A stretch of DNA of 64,000 nt from Phallusia mammillata (Eukaryota > Chordata > Ascidiacea > Phlebobranchia > Ascidiidae), in NCBI GenBank assembly GCA_003260075.1, contig QLIY01000034.1:291312-355311 (forward strand). Direction: 5' to 3'. Each line of letters starts with the position of its first letter. The first letter of the stretch is position 1. Under the pieces are notes generated by a model. It saw only the letters and a list, made by a program, of their open reading frames with translations, did not search any database and was not told where the DNA came from. The position numbers and the translations under genes are program-made. Shown here piece after piece: positions 46,809 through 59,800 of the stretch.

Positions 46809-49800
46809 TTATTTGGCTAAAACTGATCTTTGGTTCGAGTTTTTGCTTTGTCCTCGAGTTGGATAGATCCTGTTCAGTCGAAAAGGACTCGATTCTGAAT
46901 CCCCAGAGCGTGTGAGCGTCAATCTAGGCACAAACCATATTCTCCAGTCGTCGAAAGTGCAGATAAGAGTCAGTAGAATAGCCACTAGTATTGTGCTGAT
47001 CAGTGCATTGCGAAGGTATGTAAGGCGGTTGTGTTCAAATATTCCAACGAGTACTGCTGCCATATTTAGAGCAAGGCAAATACTTGTGGATGCAGTGGCC
47101 CTTCGAATTAACCTAAGATGAATTTCACATCTGATTCCGTGCTTATGCATTCTTCTACTGTGGACGTACATTGGGTAAATTAATAAGAAAAAGAGCCAGA
47201 TTTGGTAGATGCCGTTTGTGATGCCGAATACCAACCATGGAAGTAGAGACGTTCGTTTGTTCATCATCTTAGCACACCCAAACTCTGTCGGGGCGTATGT
47301 AGGCGAAAACAAGAAATAGAATAAATTCACAACTGCGATAATAATGAAGTACACAATCGCTGCAATGCTGAAGCCTTTCAACGGCGTTTTCACAATGTTT
47401 CTAGCCAGCTGATTTCCATAGAACAGGGTATAGGTCCGTAGCCATATAACAAAATACGTGAGTGTAATAACGAAGAAACCCATTGTGTATTCCATCTTGT
47501 TGTATGCGTCGCAGTAGTTAAGGAAACATCCGAAAATAACTGGAACTTGTATTGCGATGTAGCCCATTAGGAAGAATATTGCGATAACCTTGCAGGCATT
47601 GAAGACAAGTGACGATAGCTTGCCAGTTCGCGTATCTGAAACCAAAAGTTTGTTTAGTTTAGTGGTTTATGCCTAGTTGTGGTATCGAAATTGGTAAGGC
47701 ATGGCTTTTTAGCCTGTTACTCGATCCCAACAAATTGGAGTGCCGTTGGATGGCCACAATAGTCAATACGGTCACTAGCTGCACTGTCAAGACCTTAAAG
47801 ATCTAAACATTGTGAACTGTCTTTTGCTTTTTGTTTAGTTTTTTTGATAGGTGCTGGGACCTCGATGACGTTTAAGTTGTTCATGCTTAAAATGTAGTTT
47901 CCCAAATCTGCCTGAGATTATTGGCGCCCTTCATTAACAAAACTCCCCACTTTGATATTTTTACCAACGCTTTGATGCTTGCTTTGACGTAGCCAACAGA
48001 ACCCAAAAGGTCAATGTCAATTTGTAAAGGGCACGTGCGGGTACCATGAAGGTGACAGAAATAATTTATTTTTCTGACATTGAACATATCCATTTAGCTC
48101 TGACAATTTCGTAATGGCTCCTCTATTTCGCATAAGAAGCATGTCAAGTGCTAAAGATTTTTTCGAATTTGACACGTTACATCATTCACAATTGATTTTT
48201 GCCATTTTGGAGTCCAGATTATTTATAGGCAACGAATATTATGAAGACATTGTATTAACAAAATAAACTGTTAATAAACTGTTGTTTAACTCCGGACCCC
48301 GTAACCCAGGGGTGGGCAAACTACGGCCCGCGGGCCGCATGCGGCCCGGCAAAGGAGTTCATGCGGCCCGCCAAATGTTGGGAAATTTTAAAGAGAAAGT
48401 TACCGAGCAACGTTGAATAGTATTATAACCACAGGCGTAGTTTTTAAAAACTACCGGGGATGTTTACGTGGTTTAACCTGTTGTTTCTGCCACGTTATCA
48501 TGCACATATTCACTTAAAACAATTTCTTCGTTCGATAAAAGTAAAAGCTATTCACGTTTTCAAATACAGCCCACTTTGTACTGTTGACGGCAAAACTTTG
48601 GTCACTTTGGATCAAGTTTAAGTCGTTGCAGTACATTGTAAACGGACATTAAATGCGGCTTTAGAGTCGTTAACATAAACCACACCACACTTAAGATGGA
48701 TACTAAAAGCGGCTTCCACATAGCTGAAAATATACTATGCTAACATTTTGGGCTAAATCAGGGGGGCACAACCTGCGGCCGTACGGCCACATGCGGCCGC
48801 GGAGACGAGTTTGTGCGGCCGTGACCATGTATGTTAAAATACATGTACAGGCTGCCATGACGTAACTAAAAATATTTTGCCAAAAATACTGATTTTTAAA
48901 CTGCCAAAAACAGATTTCGCGAGACAGAAAACAATATTACCAGCCTAAGAACCACATACGCCAGCGTTTTTAACCGCTTATTGTGTGCAAACAATGCGAA
49001 AAAACGGGCACCGCAATCGTCACAATACCGATGATGACGTCATAAACTGCTAGCTCCGTCCAGCTAAATTTATGCACCAAGTTGGAAATTATTAATATGA
49101 GCATTTTAAACGGCTTTGAATCGTATATACATGATATAAACCTAATTTTTACACTAGTTATTTTAAAAAAACAGGCAAGTAATCGGTGGCTGTTGGTGAA
49201 ATACTATGCGGCCCGATAAGATTAGGAACTTCTGAATGCGGCCCTTGCACTGAAAAGTTTGCCCACCCCTGCCGTAACCCGTCCAGTCATACACGTTTTG
49301 TAAACTTATAGGCGATATATATATATATACACTTCAGTCATAAAATGCATTATATTACGTTTGTTGACAAAAAATCATTTCATCCTTTATGGCATTGAAA
49401 ACGTCTACTAAAGGTCAAATGAAAGGCCGAAAAGGGATGGTACTAAATACCACATGTTACTACATGGTAAACTGTACGGTTTGCCGCATAGTATGGTTTG
49501 AGGTGCGAGAGAATACAAGCTCCAACAAATGCAAATTAGACCAGATTGTAGTGTCATTTCAATCAAAAACCATAACCCAACCCGAATAGTTCCAACCGTC
49601 AGCGCTTTCAACAATCATGCGGTTGTATGCAGTGGTGGGATTCATAGAACCGTCTCACGAAATTTTATGAGATCAGTGAACCGGTTAGCATGAAAAAAAT
49701 TGAATCCCACCAATAGAAATTTGAATCCCACCACGGATTTTATGAGGACAGCGAATCGGCTGACAAACAAAATTGAATCCCATCACTGGTTATATGCGGT

Positions 49801-50081
49801 ATTTATTGCCACCGGCCGAAAAGTCACGATTTAACTTATTTGCGTATACACAAGTTGGTTTTAGGACACTTACAATGATTGCCGTGATGCCCTCGCTTGA
49901 CATACGTGTTACAGGAAATGACCAGCAAAATATAGAGCAAAATTGCGAGATCCAAAATCACCAATGCCAGATTAACTAGTCTTTGGTCTGTGACGTCATC
50001 CAAGTTGAGAACGAACGTGGTGTTGTCGTCAGTGTTTACAATCGTCACCAGAGAACCATTCGTTTTTAGTGTTTCAAGCAT
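46809..50081 (-). CDS. Orphan seven-transmembrane protein, two exons (paralogue A)
   Basis: Exons are 50081-49874 and 47635-46809 with a phase-1 intron, totalling 1035 nt for 344 residues. A short extracellular N-terminus has sequons NGS (8) and NTT (20). Seven hydrophobic helices lie at about 35-57, 80-103, 120-142, 156-180, 200-227, 248-270 and 279-297. Cysteines in the second-to-third helix loop (C106/C111) and the fourth-to-fifth loop (C190 in EFGC) could form the disulfide seen in GPCRs. The third helix ends WLRTYTLFYGN rather than DRY, and I see no NPxxY. The fifth helix leads into PMYVHSRRMHKHG. The gene is paralogous to 54391-55924. It is probably a surface receptor, but the family is not recognised. 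The 2.2-kb intron carries hAT copies at 48307-49271 and 49630-49788. Confidence 0.75.
48307..49271. mobile_element. hAT element (CAGGGGTGGGCAAAC family) with a related copy inside
   Basis: The ends CAGGGGTGGGCAAACT and AGTTTGCCCACCCCTG are inverted. A perfect 8-bp duplication CCGTAACC lies at 48299-48306 and 49272-49279. The sub-termini are rich in GCGGCCCG. At about 48760 the sequence CAGGGGGGCACAACCTGCGG begins a second diverged terminus, suggesting nesting. No intact transposase frame. The GC-rich ends contrast with the surroundings. Confidence 0.9.
49630..49788. mobile_element. hAT-type MITE (CAGTGGTGGGATTCA family)
   Basis: The ends CAGTGGTGGGATTCA and TGAATCCCATCACTG are inverted, and GAATCCCACCA also occurs internally. 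The flanks are GTTGTATG (49622-49629) and GTTATATG (49789-49796), one mismatch apart. Same family as 52082-52261. Confidence 0.85.
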
Positions 50082-50604
50082 TGCTAAACTGTTTTAGAGA
50101 TTGGTAACGGTTAAGGTATGATATCTAAAAAACTTAGTTGCATCTATTGAAACAAGATTTTTGTTATTGGGTTATATATCGCTTTGAAACATTTTTTTAA
50201 AACAAACAGCTTTGCCATTAGAGGAAAAGCATTTGTTATTTTAAAGGCTTGCACGATCTTCCCGTGTTTTTCCTTTTTTAAAAGCGCAATTAAACAAAAA
50301 CTCAAAAAAGTACTAAAACAGCGACCCTTAAATGAATTTTGCGCTGGATTTCTTTTGTGCTAAAACTCATTTATGAATGGCAACTTTTATCTAATGGTTT
50401 AGGGCTCGGTGATGAAGTTCGGATGTGTATAACAACGGTAAAACCTTGTTTTGATCTCCACCATGTACTGAAGTTGCAAATTAATTTTCTTTCACAACTT
50501 ATTGTGTTTTTAAGCCTCATTTCGCTTTTACCAGAAAAAAATGGTTCGTTATTTTGTCGCAAGCTTATGAAGTTTTAAAAACCCCAGTTTGAACGTGCCT
50601 CACA

Positions 50605-50953
50605 CAGGATTCCCGCGGGTATGGAAAACCTGGAAAGGTTATGGAATTTAAATTTGTATTTTTAAAGCCTGGAAAAGTTTTGAAAAAAGCCAAGTTTTGC
50701 AAAAGTCATTGAAAAAGTATGGAATTTGGTACCTGAAAATGCCAGTTAGAGTGAGGAATTTCATGTTACCTAACGTTTGTACATTCGTTGCAAGTATGGT
50801 AAATTGGCCACTTATACCAAAGTCTCTTTTCTGGTTTGCTATGGGAATTGCTCTATTCTTTTTTCGATTAAGGTTATGGAAATTCGGGTTTATTTCTTGA
50901 AAAGTTTTGGAAAAGTCATGAAATTTATAAACGAAAATTGCGCGGGAACCCTG
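50605..50953. mobile_element. Probable hAT-type MITE
   Basis: The ends CAGGATTCCCGCG and CGCGGGAACCCTG are inverted. The sub-terminal repeats of TGGAAAAGT(T/C)(A/T)TGG are mirrored on both sides. A target duplication is not clear (CACACA occurs on both sides). Confidence 0.6.
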
Positions 50954-52081
50954 CACACAAGACTGCTCGACTTTGGGAATGCTTTTAGTCTCAAATTAGA
51001 AACTGTACTCACTGTATGCGCTGCGCTTCTCATTTTGCTGCTCATGCTTTTTACTCTTGTATTTTAATCTTTAAATTATCAAAGTATTGTGGTAATAGAT
51101 CAAAACCACATTAACAGTGTTAAGTGTGCAGGAAATTTCCATTGCACCTTTCTTCATTGTGATGAACTTATCAGCATATAAAACTCATGCACTTCTCTCT
51201 TTACCGCAGTTTTTAACAAAACATCGCTTAAGGCATTGCCATCGTCACGTTTACATGTAAATAAGTTTACCGTGAATATATTATTCAAAGTAGAGTTTAC
51301 AAAAACCACACAACGCAGCATCAGCAAAGCAAAAGTCGCGTACGACATTTACAGATAAAACCTTTAGGACCTAAACGCTTTTTAAAGCAATGGTTACCTT
51401 GCCTAATCATTTAAAAATGAAAAATATATCTAACGTTGCTGGCCTTTGCTAAATAAACCAGAAAACATTTCGGTTTCAACTTTTTCCCCTGCAACTATAG
51501 TATAATTCTGCACACAGTTGCTAAGCCTTGGTCACCAGCTCAAAACAAAATCTTCCTGACATATTGCCCGCCATCGTAAACTCAAATACCTTTGATGGAC
51601 AAAAAATAACGCTCGTACTGGACGTATTAATCCAATTTAGATATAGATTCCAAATTGACATGTCATTACTGTCATGTAAAAAGAATCAGGTAAAACGCCC
51701 TTTTGAATCGACCTGTCAAACTTGAGAAGGATTTAGTGGTGCAAATACCTAAATCCTTTCGCGGCTTTAATGGCACGTTTACTATGTCGAGGTATATATA
51801 TATATGTGTGTGGCCTTTATTTATTGTCAATCAACTTCGAACTGTATAGCTTTGTTGCGAAACTGTGTTGTTCACAACATTATACCGTTTCTAAGAAATA
51901 TGGCATGTAAATCAGTCAACGATGTTATGCAAGTATTGGTGTACATACGGGAAAAGAGCAAAAAACAACCTGCTTTACCAGAAAAATACCCAAATCTTTT
52001 GCGTTTTAATCAGTAGGCTGCTAGAAAAATTAAATATTACGGACCTAGCTGGCACTGTTGTTCGCTGATATACGTTGCGTA

Positions 52082-52261
52082 CAGTGGTGGGATTCAGCCG
52101 GTTCGCACCGGTTCTATCTAGAACCGTCTCACGAAATTTTATGAGATCAGCGAACCGGTTAGCATTACTGGTTTGTCAATGGACTTTTTGTAACAGAACC
52201 GGCTGAAAAATATGACTTTTGTTATAGAACCGGCTGACAGAAAATTTGAATCCCACCACTG
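52082..52261. mobile_element. hAT-type MITE, second copy of the CAGTGGTGGGATTCA family
   Basis: The ends are CAGTGGTGGGATTCA and TTGAATCCCACCACTG. It shares the block CCGTCTCACGAAATTTTATG with the copy at 49630. The flanks GTTGCGTA and GTTGCATG are only partly alike. Confidence 0.8.
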
Positions 52262-54390
52262 GTTGCATGTCATATTAATTATCCTTAAGCGTTGAACTGT
52301 CGATCACGAAATGGTTTCAAATACGACATCGACATACACTGCAAACTCCGATTATGCCCGTCAATACCTATTATACACAGCAATATCTACTTAATCACTG
52401 ATGATGTGATATCTAAATATTTACCGAAATGTTTCAATAATAAAGTACGTCGCTTTTCAGCCTATTTTGGCCGTTTTATTCCTGATTAAACTTATGAACA
52501 GATCCTTGTAACATCTCATCTAGTCGGTGGTTACACTTATAAAACTCAAAACAACTGAACTGCGCGGGGGCATTATGGCCTCGAGAAAACGTGAAAATGA
52601 TCACTTGCACCCTTGTTTGTTGGTTGCATTTTTTGTGTGCAAAATGCAAATGCATGAATGTCATTAGTTTGACAAAGCGTAGGGAAGTCATTAGTTTACC
52701 ACGATTCTTTTGGTAAGTGCCGGAAGAGCCCTATAATGTTGTCTATATTGATGTAAATTAGTGGCCATAAACAGGGCTGGGTAAAGCTCTACAGAGCCCT
52801 TAAGTACTTTGGTGTCCTATACAGTGTAAGCTTATGACCAGAGAATGGATGGGTGTCAAGCGAAGCGACCCTTCAAGTCGAAGCGATCTTTGCTACATTT
52901 AAATTGTTGAAGGACGGCACAATATTGAATTATTAAATCCGACTACCTGACACATTTAAATTCTGATCGACCACTAATAACTCACTATGAAAAATTATAT
53001 GTTGCCCTATTTTCCTTAAAGCCGTAAGCACGTGCTCGCTCTGTCAAATGGGTAACCAGTCATGGCCAGACCATTTTAGAAGCAATTGGCGCCTAACACT
53101 AACGAACACTTGTCCCCACTGTGATAAAACCGGCAAAGGTTTGCAACCGGGGTTTAATGGTTTTCTGAACACATCATGATTTAATTTGCTCTTTACAGTT
53201 GTTGCATTTGTATTCATCTCAAACGAACAAACTTTTAACCCCAAATATGGCTTTTCTGCGAAATACCCTATCGCTTTGTCAATGTCAATCCAAGGTTTCA
53301 GTTCCCTATTTGAACCTTATAAGGTATATAAGGGATATATATCACTTTGATGTTTTTACCCCAAAGAACAAAGGTTTCTGGGGGTTTCTGGCTACACGTA
53401 AACTTAGAATGTTGTTTAACGCCCACTCCTCGTTCGTGCTCTAGAACGTTAACAGATCCACCTACATTTTGTTGGTATGCAAATCTGACACTAAAATTAC
53501 GTTAGTGGGAAACTCATTTTTTTAACATCATACGACACGTCTATAGACTTCGTACTTCGTATCCGCAAGGGAGGAATTGACTTTAATTAACGTGTGGTTT
53601 GTAAATAGATACTTTAACTCTAGTAATATAACCTGTAAAGTTGATAAAAGGCCCAACTTTAATTTTTTTTGATGGTTTAGCATCTACTATGTAGTGTATT
53701 CAGAGGAATGAACATGTTTTGAATTATTAAGTGAGGACTTCGCCAAAAGAGTTTGGAAACCACTGATTTAGAATCTAACATGTTTCCCAAGTGAAAAACG
53801 GTTTGGACACAGTTTGGGCTCCAGGGTCCTGTATGTCGTTCAAAATGCAAGTGCGATGCATCGGCAATGATAACGCCTGGCTCCGTTGTATGATTAAACT
53901 ACGATGACTATCTTGACCTCATTTTACCATCATTGAATCAATGCCCAACGTAAGTCCATTGATTTGTCATCAGAGCTTATTTAGTTAGATTTTGGCATAT
54001 TGCATTGTCACATCAAATTGGCAATTTAAAGCGATTACGTATTTCCATTAGCTGCATGAGATATAATGAAAGGGTAATTTGTGCTTTCGTATACCTCCTG
54101 TCTTGAATTGTAGTTGCTCAAAAAGTTTGTTTTGTGGTAACACATTTTTTATTCTAATAAGCACAGTTTTGGTGAAGAAAAAAAGGATTTTTATGTAATG
54201 AAACAATTATGATACGATAAACGACACGGGGGCCAAAATTCTTGCCATCGTTCTTGGTGAACATTGTACGTCCTTGCAAAATGTCCAGTGCAAACACGCT
54301 ATTTTCCGCTGTGCATGATCCCTCTCTGTCAACCTTTAGAGTTACGCACTGCACAGCAATCATTTCCTCCAATCACAAGCCGCTTTCCAA

Positions 54391-55924
54391 TCACGAGGTT
54401 ACACTGTACACGTGGCTGGACTTGGTGCCATAGCGCGACAGGTTTTTGTTACTGAAGTAGCAAGGGAAGAGTCTCTTTCGCCAGTCGGCAAACGAGCAAA
54501 TTAGCGCTACGAGATTGATGACCATATTAAGGCCGTACGCAGTATGTCGAATGTATCCCAGGCTCTGTGAGTTCGCTATAGCGTATACAGCTTGCGCAGA
54601 ATCGGATACAATGCAGATGGCAGCTGTGATAAATGCCCGCTTTACAACTGGTATCACGGACTTTGAGTCGAACCCGTGATTGAGCATATGTTTCCTATGA
54701 AGGTACAAAGGATGGACAAATAGGAATAGCAGCGTCGCTTGGAAGAGAACTGTTGATGTGACTAGCATGCCCCACTTCAAAGCATTTCCATCACGACTTT
54801 GAACTTTTAAACACCCCAACTTGGAAGTTTCATACGGTGGAGCAGTAAGAAAAACTATTGAATTGCTGAGGATCATAAAGGCCAGGAAGAAGACACTGGC
54901 TTTGCTCATTAATCTAATCCATTTTTTGGTTTCTTTTTTGATTACAGGGTTGCTGTAGAAGAGAGAGTACACCCGGAACCAGAGAGCCAAATACACGCTG
55001 ACGAATGTGATGATTCCACAAACGGTCGTTATCCTCTGCTGTATGGCGCAGTATGGCTCATATTGACGGACGTACAGAGGAAGGTTAATGAGGAAATAGA
55101 CCAGAATCGCCGAAGCACAAAGAAGGGTGAGCATGCTAAGTAGCGTGGCCCCGTTCTTGTTGTTTGAAATTCGTACGTCGCCTGTAAACGACAAAGGATG
55201 GTTATTAAATTTATTGAACAACTGGTGTGTGCAGGTTTAAGTTATGTGACACAGTTTGTATAAAAACTCCGTTAACGTTTTCACATTAGTCCTTTAAGAG
55301 TCGATCCTGGATTAAGACATATTCTGAATATTTTGTTTTAAAAACGTGGTTTTACGGTGTCATTAAACAAGAATGTCGTGAGGATTGACTCTAGATGGAC
55401 TAATGTGCTTTTTACTACCGTATAATATGCCTTTTTAATATAAGCCATGACATTGCACATTTTAGCGTTTGTCCAAAGCCCTCTTGTCCCCTTTTTGAAA
55501 CTTGGTTTTAGGCTGCGATGCAAACAATAGTACAATGAGGGTTGGCATTTGCGCTGATATGCTTTTTAATACTAGCTTGTATGTCATTCGTATAAGCAAT
55601 GAAATCGCACTTAATAAACATGTATTTTTTCGCAAATTAAATCCTCAATGTCGATTCATGTAACAACAAACTCAATTTTTGAATTTCAGATAACTTACAT
55701 CGGAAACGAAGTTGCTTTTTCCAAGTGAAGAAGGAAAGCGAAATGATGACATACATAATGAACGCAGACATCATAGTGGAGAAGATCATGGATACATACC
55801 ACTGCCAGTTCATGCTCTCAGCATCGGGAAAAACGGTGCTGGTTGGCAAGCTCACGTTTTGTAAGTAGTTTTGTTGTGTTTCAGCATCTTTTACAGAGTT
55901 GATTAGTGTCGGTTGCTTATCCAT
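54391..55924 (-). CDS. Orphan seven-transmembrane protein, two exons (paralogue B)
   Basis: Exons are 55924-55699 and 55181-54391 with a phase-1 intron, totalling 1017 nt for 338 residues. The N-terminus has a sequon NVS (23). The first helix (about 43-66) is in exon 1 and helices 2-7 are in exon 2, exactly as in paralogue A. Motifs shared with A in the same order are WFRVYSLFYSN after helix 3, P-Y---GC in the helix 4-5 loop, HPLYLHRKHMLNHGF after helix 5 and LICSFADWRKR after helix 7. The cytoplasmic tail is Ser/Thr/Tyr-rich (RYGTKSSHVYSVTS). The shared gene structure shows tandem duplication. Probably a receptor-like surface protein; ligand and signalling are unknown. Confidence 0.75.
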
Positions 55925-56670
55925 TTCGGTTTAAGCAGTTACAACTATACGGTTTTACCACATTTGATTTAAGGCGGCCAGATCTGTAAAAACAAAATAT
56001 TTGAGTACGAAAACAATTTATAACCGTAGGATAAGATGTTTTTCTCATTTTTTAATGAAACAACAATCAAATGCGTATAAAATCTCGTTTTGGTTAAGTG
56101 TTAACTCTTTTCACACCATTTAACCTACATAGGCACTCTAATATTAAAAAATAACATTTTATTATTGTAAAACTAGCGCAATGAAACCTTGTTTTTCTCA
56201 CACATGTGAACACAATATGCACACCGTGCACCTTGCGTATACACTTCCATATATGGTCAAATAGGACACGTCACATTGTTATGCGTCACTTGCACAGACC
56301 CGCTTGTCACAATGTCGTCACATATAGAGAATGAATTTCAATATTACTACAGCAACGACAATGATGTAAAATACGTTGTACTTATTAAGTTTCATTAAAC
56401 GTTACAAGGTCTATAATAGCGGTATAGAAATTAATTATTTATTGCTTGAAATCGACACCAATCGATATTTAGCTGAGTAATTTCAATTAGGTCACACTCC
56501 TTAATTCCCATACATTTCGGGTTTGAATTTCTTTCCGCAGTATATACTATACTACGCAATGTCAGTATTATAGTAAACGCAAAGCGCTATGCTGACTGCC
56601 CTCTTAGGAGGCAAACGCGAGTTCTAAAACTGGACCTAAACTAAAATTAGGGTTTTGAATTACTTACCTT

Positions 56671-56811
56671 TTTACAAACGAAATAATGCTCTTCTGACAA
56701 ATGTATTTCTTTAACTGACGTTTCACCGTTTTTTTCAGGTCTCCCTAATCATAGGTTTAAGCGTCGCTAAAAGAAATACATTTGCCTGAAGAGCATTATG
56801 CAGTTTGTAAA
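56671..56811. repeat. Long hairpin (inverted repeat) with ~57-bp arms
   Basis: The left arm (56671 to about 56727) and right arm (about 56755-56811) are inverted copies. They share TTTACAAAC at the outside, then ATAATGCTCTTC and CAAATGTATTTCTTT. The loop is about 27 bases. It may be a small foldback MITE or a hairpin RNA source. No target duplication was identified. Confidence 0.75.
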
Positions 56812-59800
56812 TTATATCAGGCCTGGCAGCAACCGTTTATCTTTTATTTGTTTTTGCCATTTCGATAACCTAAAATCTTAGTGCAATTTCTACACTATGT
56901 TCCATCAACCACAGGACTTTAATGCTACTTTTCTACAATACCAGAATTAAACTGGTAACTGCTAATCCTTACATATGCATTGACCACCTGCCAATAATAT
57001 ACGTGCTATTTGTCACGCATTAACTCTTTACGCCTGTTTATTAGTGTAGGTGTGAATCAACATGTCCCAGTCCATACGTTTATTTCTCAAGTGATTAATC
57101 AACCCCAGTTAACCGATACATTATAGAAGCTTATTAGGTGTCGCGGGTTCGGAAGGCTTTAGGCTTGCGAGTTCATTACAAGACCCTGTTGTGAAATTTC
57201 GAAGGAAGTATTTTAGATGTTTGGGGGATCGCCAAGGGCAAAGTTCACACATACGCGCAGCGAAAATGATTTGCAACGTAAGGTCATGCCTCTTCCGGTT
57301 TAAAGGGATGTGTCGAATTGGCACTTTGCTGATAAGTTTCTTCGAAAAACATTCGTTTAAAATTGTTTTACCTGAAAACAAAAGCTGGACCGTTTGCACA
57401 TGCTCTTAAGAATATTCTAGAAGTTACATATGTTTTGTTTCAGGTAAACCTTGGGGCATTTTTTAACTCCAAAAGAACTCAGTTCACTTAGTTTTCAATG
57501 AACATTAACCTACTACAATTCCCTGGAGTTTGTCTATCTCTTAGCGCCTTCTTTTAAGCTTGACATGCCCAGAAAAAAGCCACAATAATTTATGTGTGAG
57601 AATTTTCGCGTTAAACCATAATTGTCAAGTTGAAACCTTGATTCGTAACGTCTGTTCTTTGTCACACAAGGCGATAAAGTTTTAAAATGGATACTGCTTT
57701 AAAACAGGCAGCAATGTGTTTTGCATATTATTTTGCCTTTACCTTAACAGTCGCCGAAATTAAATACGCAGATTTTTCAATTATGATGGACATTGAAATT
57801 AGAAGTTAAGCACGAAACAACAGGTTCTGATCCGAACAAATTGAATCAAAATTCGCTATGCGCGACTGTAGCTGTTGCTCAAAACTGCGAAGCATTGCGC
57901 CATTACGCTTCCATACTGACTTAACGGTAAACACGTATGGCAGATAACTGGTTATTTTTTTCATTATAAAAATCATTAAACTGTATGGAGTATAGTCACG
58001 TTTCGATTTCTCTCTCCTATCAAAACTTTTCCAACACAATTTAATTTTCATTTCAACTTAAATAAACTCCCATCATTCACAATAACAGGTTGTCTGTGTC
58101 AATAAACAGTGACGTTTTGCGATTTACTTCACAATACAACGCTATTGTATTGAAACCCCATAACACCACAAAAGCGGGATCCGATGTCAGTCAGTTGAAA
58201 TGTGTTTAGCGCGTTTCAGTCCCCCGACGTCGTCAATATTTACCTCGGACCCGGGAATTTTATCACTTGTCACGCATAAATGAAAGTGTAAAAGAGCGTT
58301 TTAAAAAGCCAGCGACCTGTCTACACCTTTTTCGGGTATTGTTTTGCACAATATTGGGGCCAAGTAAGTTGTCCGAGGAAAATATGCGAAGAAACGCAAG
58401 TAAATGCATAAACCACTTGCGCCGTTCCGTAACAACGAAAATGTCAAAAGCTATTCCCAAGTCAGCCATGGCAATGTTTATTAAACTGTACGAAGATGTT
58501 GTTCAGGCCTGGTATTTCAGCGTTGGGTTCAGGCCTTGTTTAAATTAAAACGGGGTTATTTCAAACTTTGAAATCTGTACACCTGGCTACATTTGTTTCG
58601 TGGTTTTCGGTCTTGCTGTTGAAAAAGTCGAAGTCGGGTTCCCTAAAAATTTTTGCATGGGTTCGGGCCCCATTTTTGGGCCATTTACAATTTTGAAACA
58701 AAAGTATTTTAACTTTTTTATTTAAAAACTTAGCCAATAATGTACGAATTATTGTGTTGCGCATTTCAAACTGTAGGAGGGGTAAACAGTTAGGTGTCGA
58801 TTCCTTTAAAATTCATTATCATAAAACCATTTAAAGCAGCCTAATCCATAAAAAGCATTTCCTCATTCGATTTATTCAACATAATCTATAAGATTTGTTT
58901 GCATTTCATTATCCCGTCCAAATATTACTGATAAACAACGTTTCGTCATGTGGCTTAACCAAACAAAAAACCAAACATTCCTTAAACACATATTGATTAC
59001 TGATAACCCGATCATGCGTAATAATCCTTATTCTCATAACTAGACTCTAAATAGTTTCAAAAAAATAAAACAATCAACATAATTTCATTTCCAATCATGC
59101 TAAACGTCTTCTAATCTGCGAAAATTTAATCAGATTTTAGTTTCCATGCCTGTTTCTCCCAATTCCTATTTAAAGATGGTTACTTGTAATTTGATCAGAT
59201 CTGGTTAACACACTTCAGACCCTGGAAACAACCGTTTACGTAATTGCACGATCTTAACAAAACGAGGAAATGCGACTATTAAATTACACAGACGTCTCTA
59301 TACTACTCTTGATTATACATATAATTCTACAACTTATTTTCTTCTTCTTTTAAGTCACAGATAATTTATCCGGTTTTAATGATTTGGGAATTTAGTACCT
59401 TTAGTTTGAATGCACGAAGCTCGTTAGGAAGTCCGGCCCTGCAACCTATAAACCCAAATTGTAATAAATGCATTAGCCTACATATCTTTAATGCTATTGC
59501 AGAGAGTAAATGCATCTGCACACTTAAAATAATAAAACCACGTTGTAATTCAACATGGTGGCTCTGCGTCCTTTAAAGCTCTTAGAACAATGAGAATACC
59601 TTGGCCTAAGATCCTGCTTTAAACCTGGCATTTTTTTTCTACATACTGTGGACTTTTGTCTACACCTGATTTAGTTCCGCCTATCGCGGTAAAAAAGGGG
59701 CCAGAAAAAAACCCACTCGTCACGCATAACCTGCGCCAGCGGTAACATGGAAAGTACGTTAGCCGCCCCTCTCACACTCCAAGACAATTTTAAAGCTTGC

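Larger units (their letters stand above)
50082..54390. other. Spacer between the two seven-transmembrane genes
   Basis: 4.3 kb with hAT-type elements at 50605-50953 and 52082-52261. A solitary hAT end, AGAGTTTGGAAACCACTG, finishes at 53765. A TA microsatellite lies near 51793. I see no gene and no remnant of a further seven-transmembrane copy. Confidence 0.5.

Noticed and set aside
52785..52830. CAGGGCTGGGTAAAG as the start of another hAT element
   Set aside because: No inverted partner or 8-bp duplication was found nearby.
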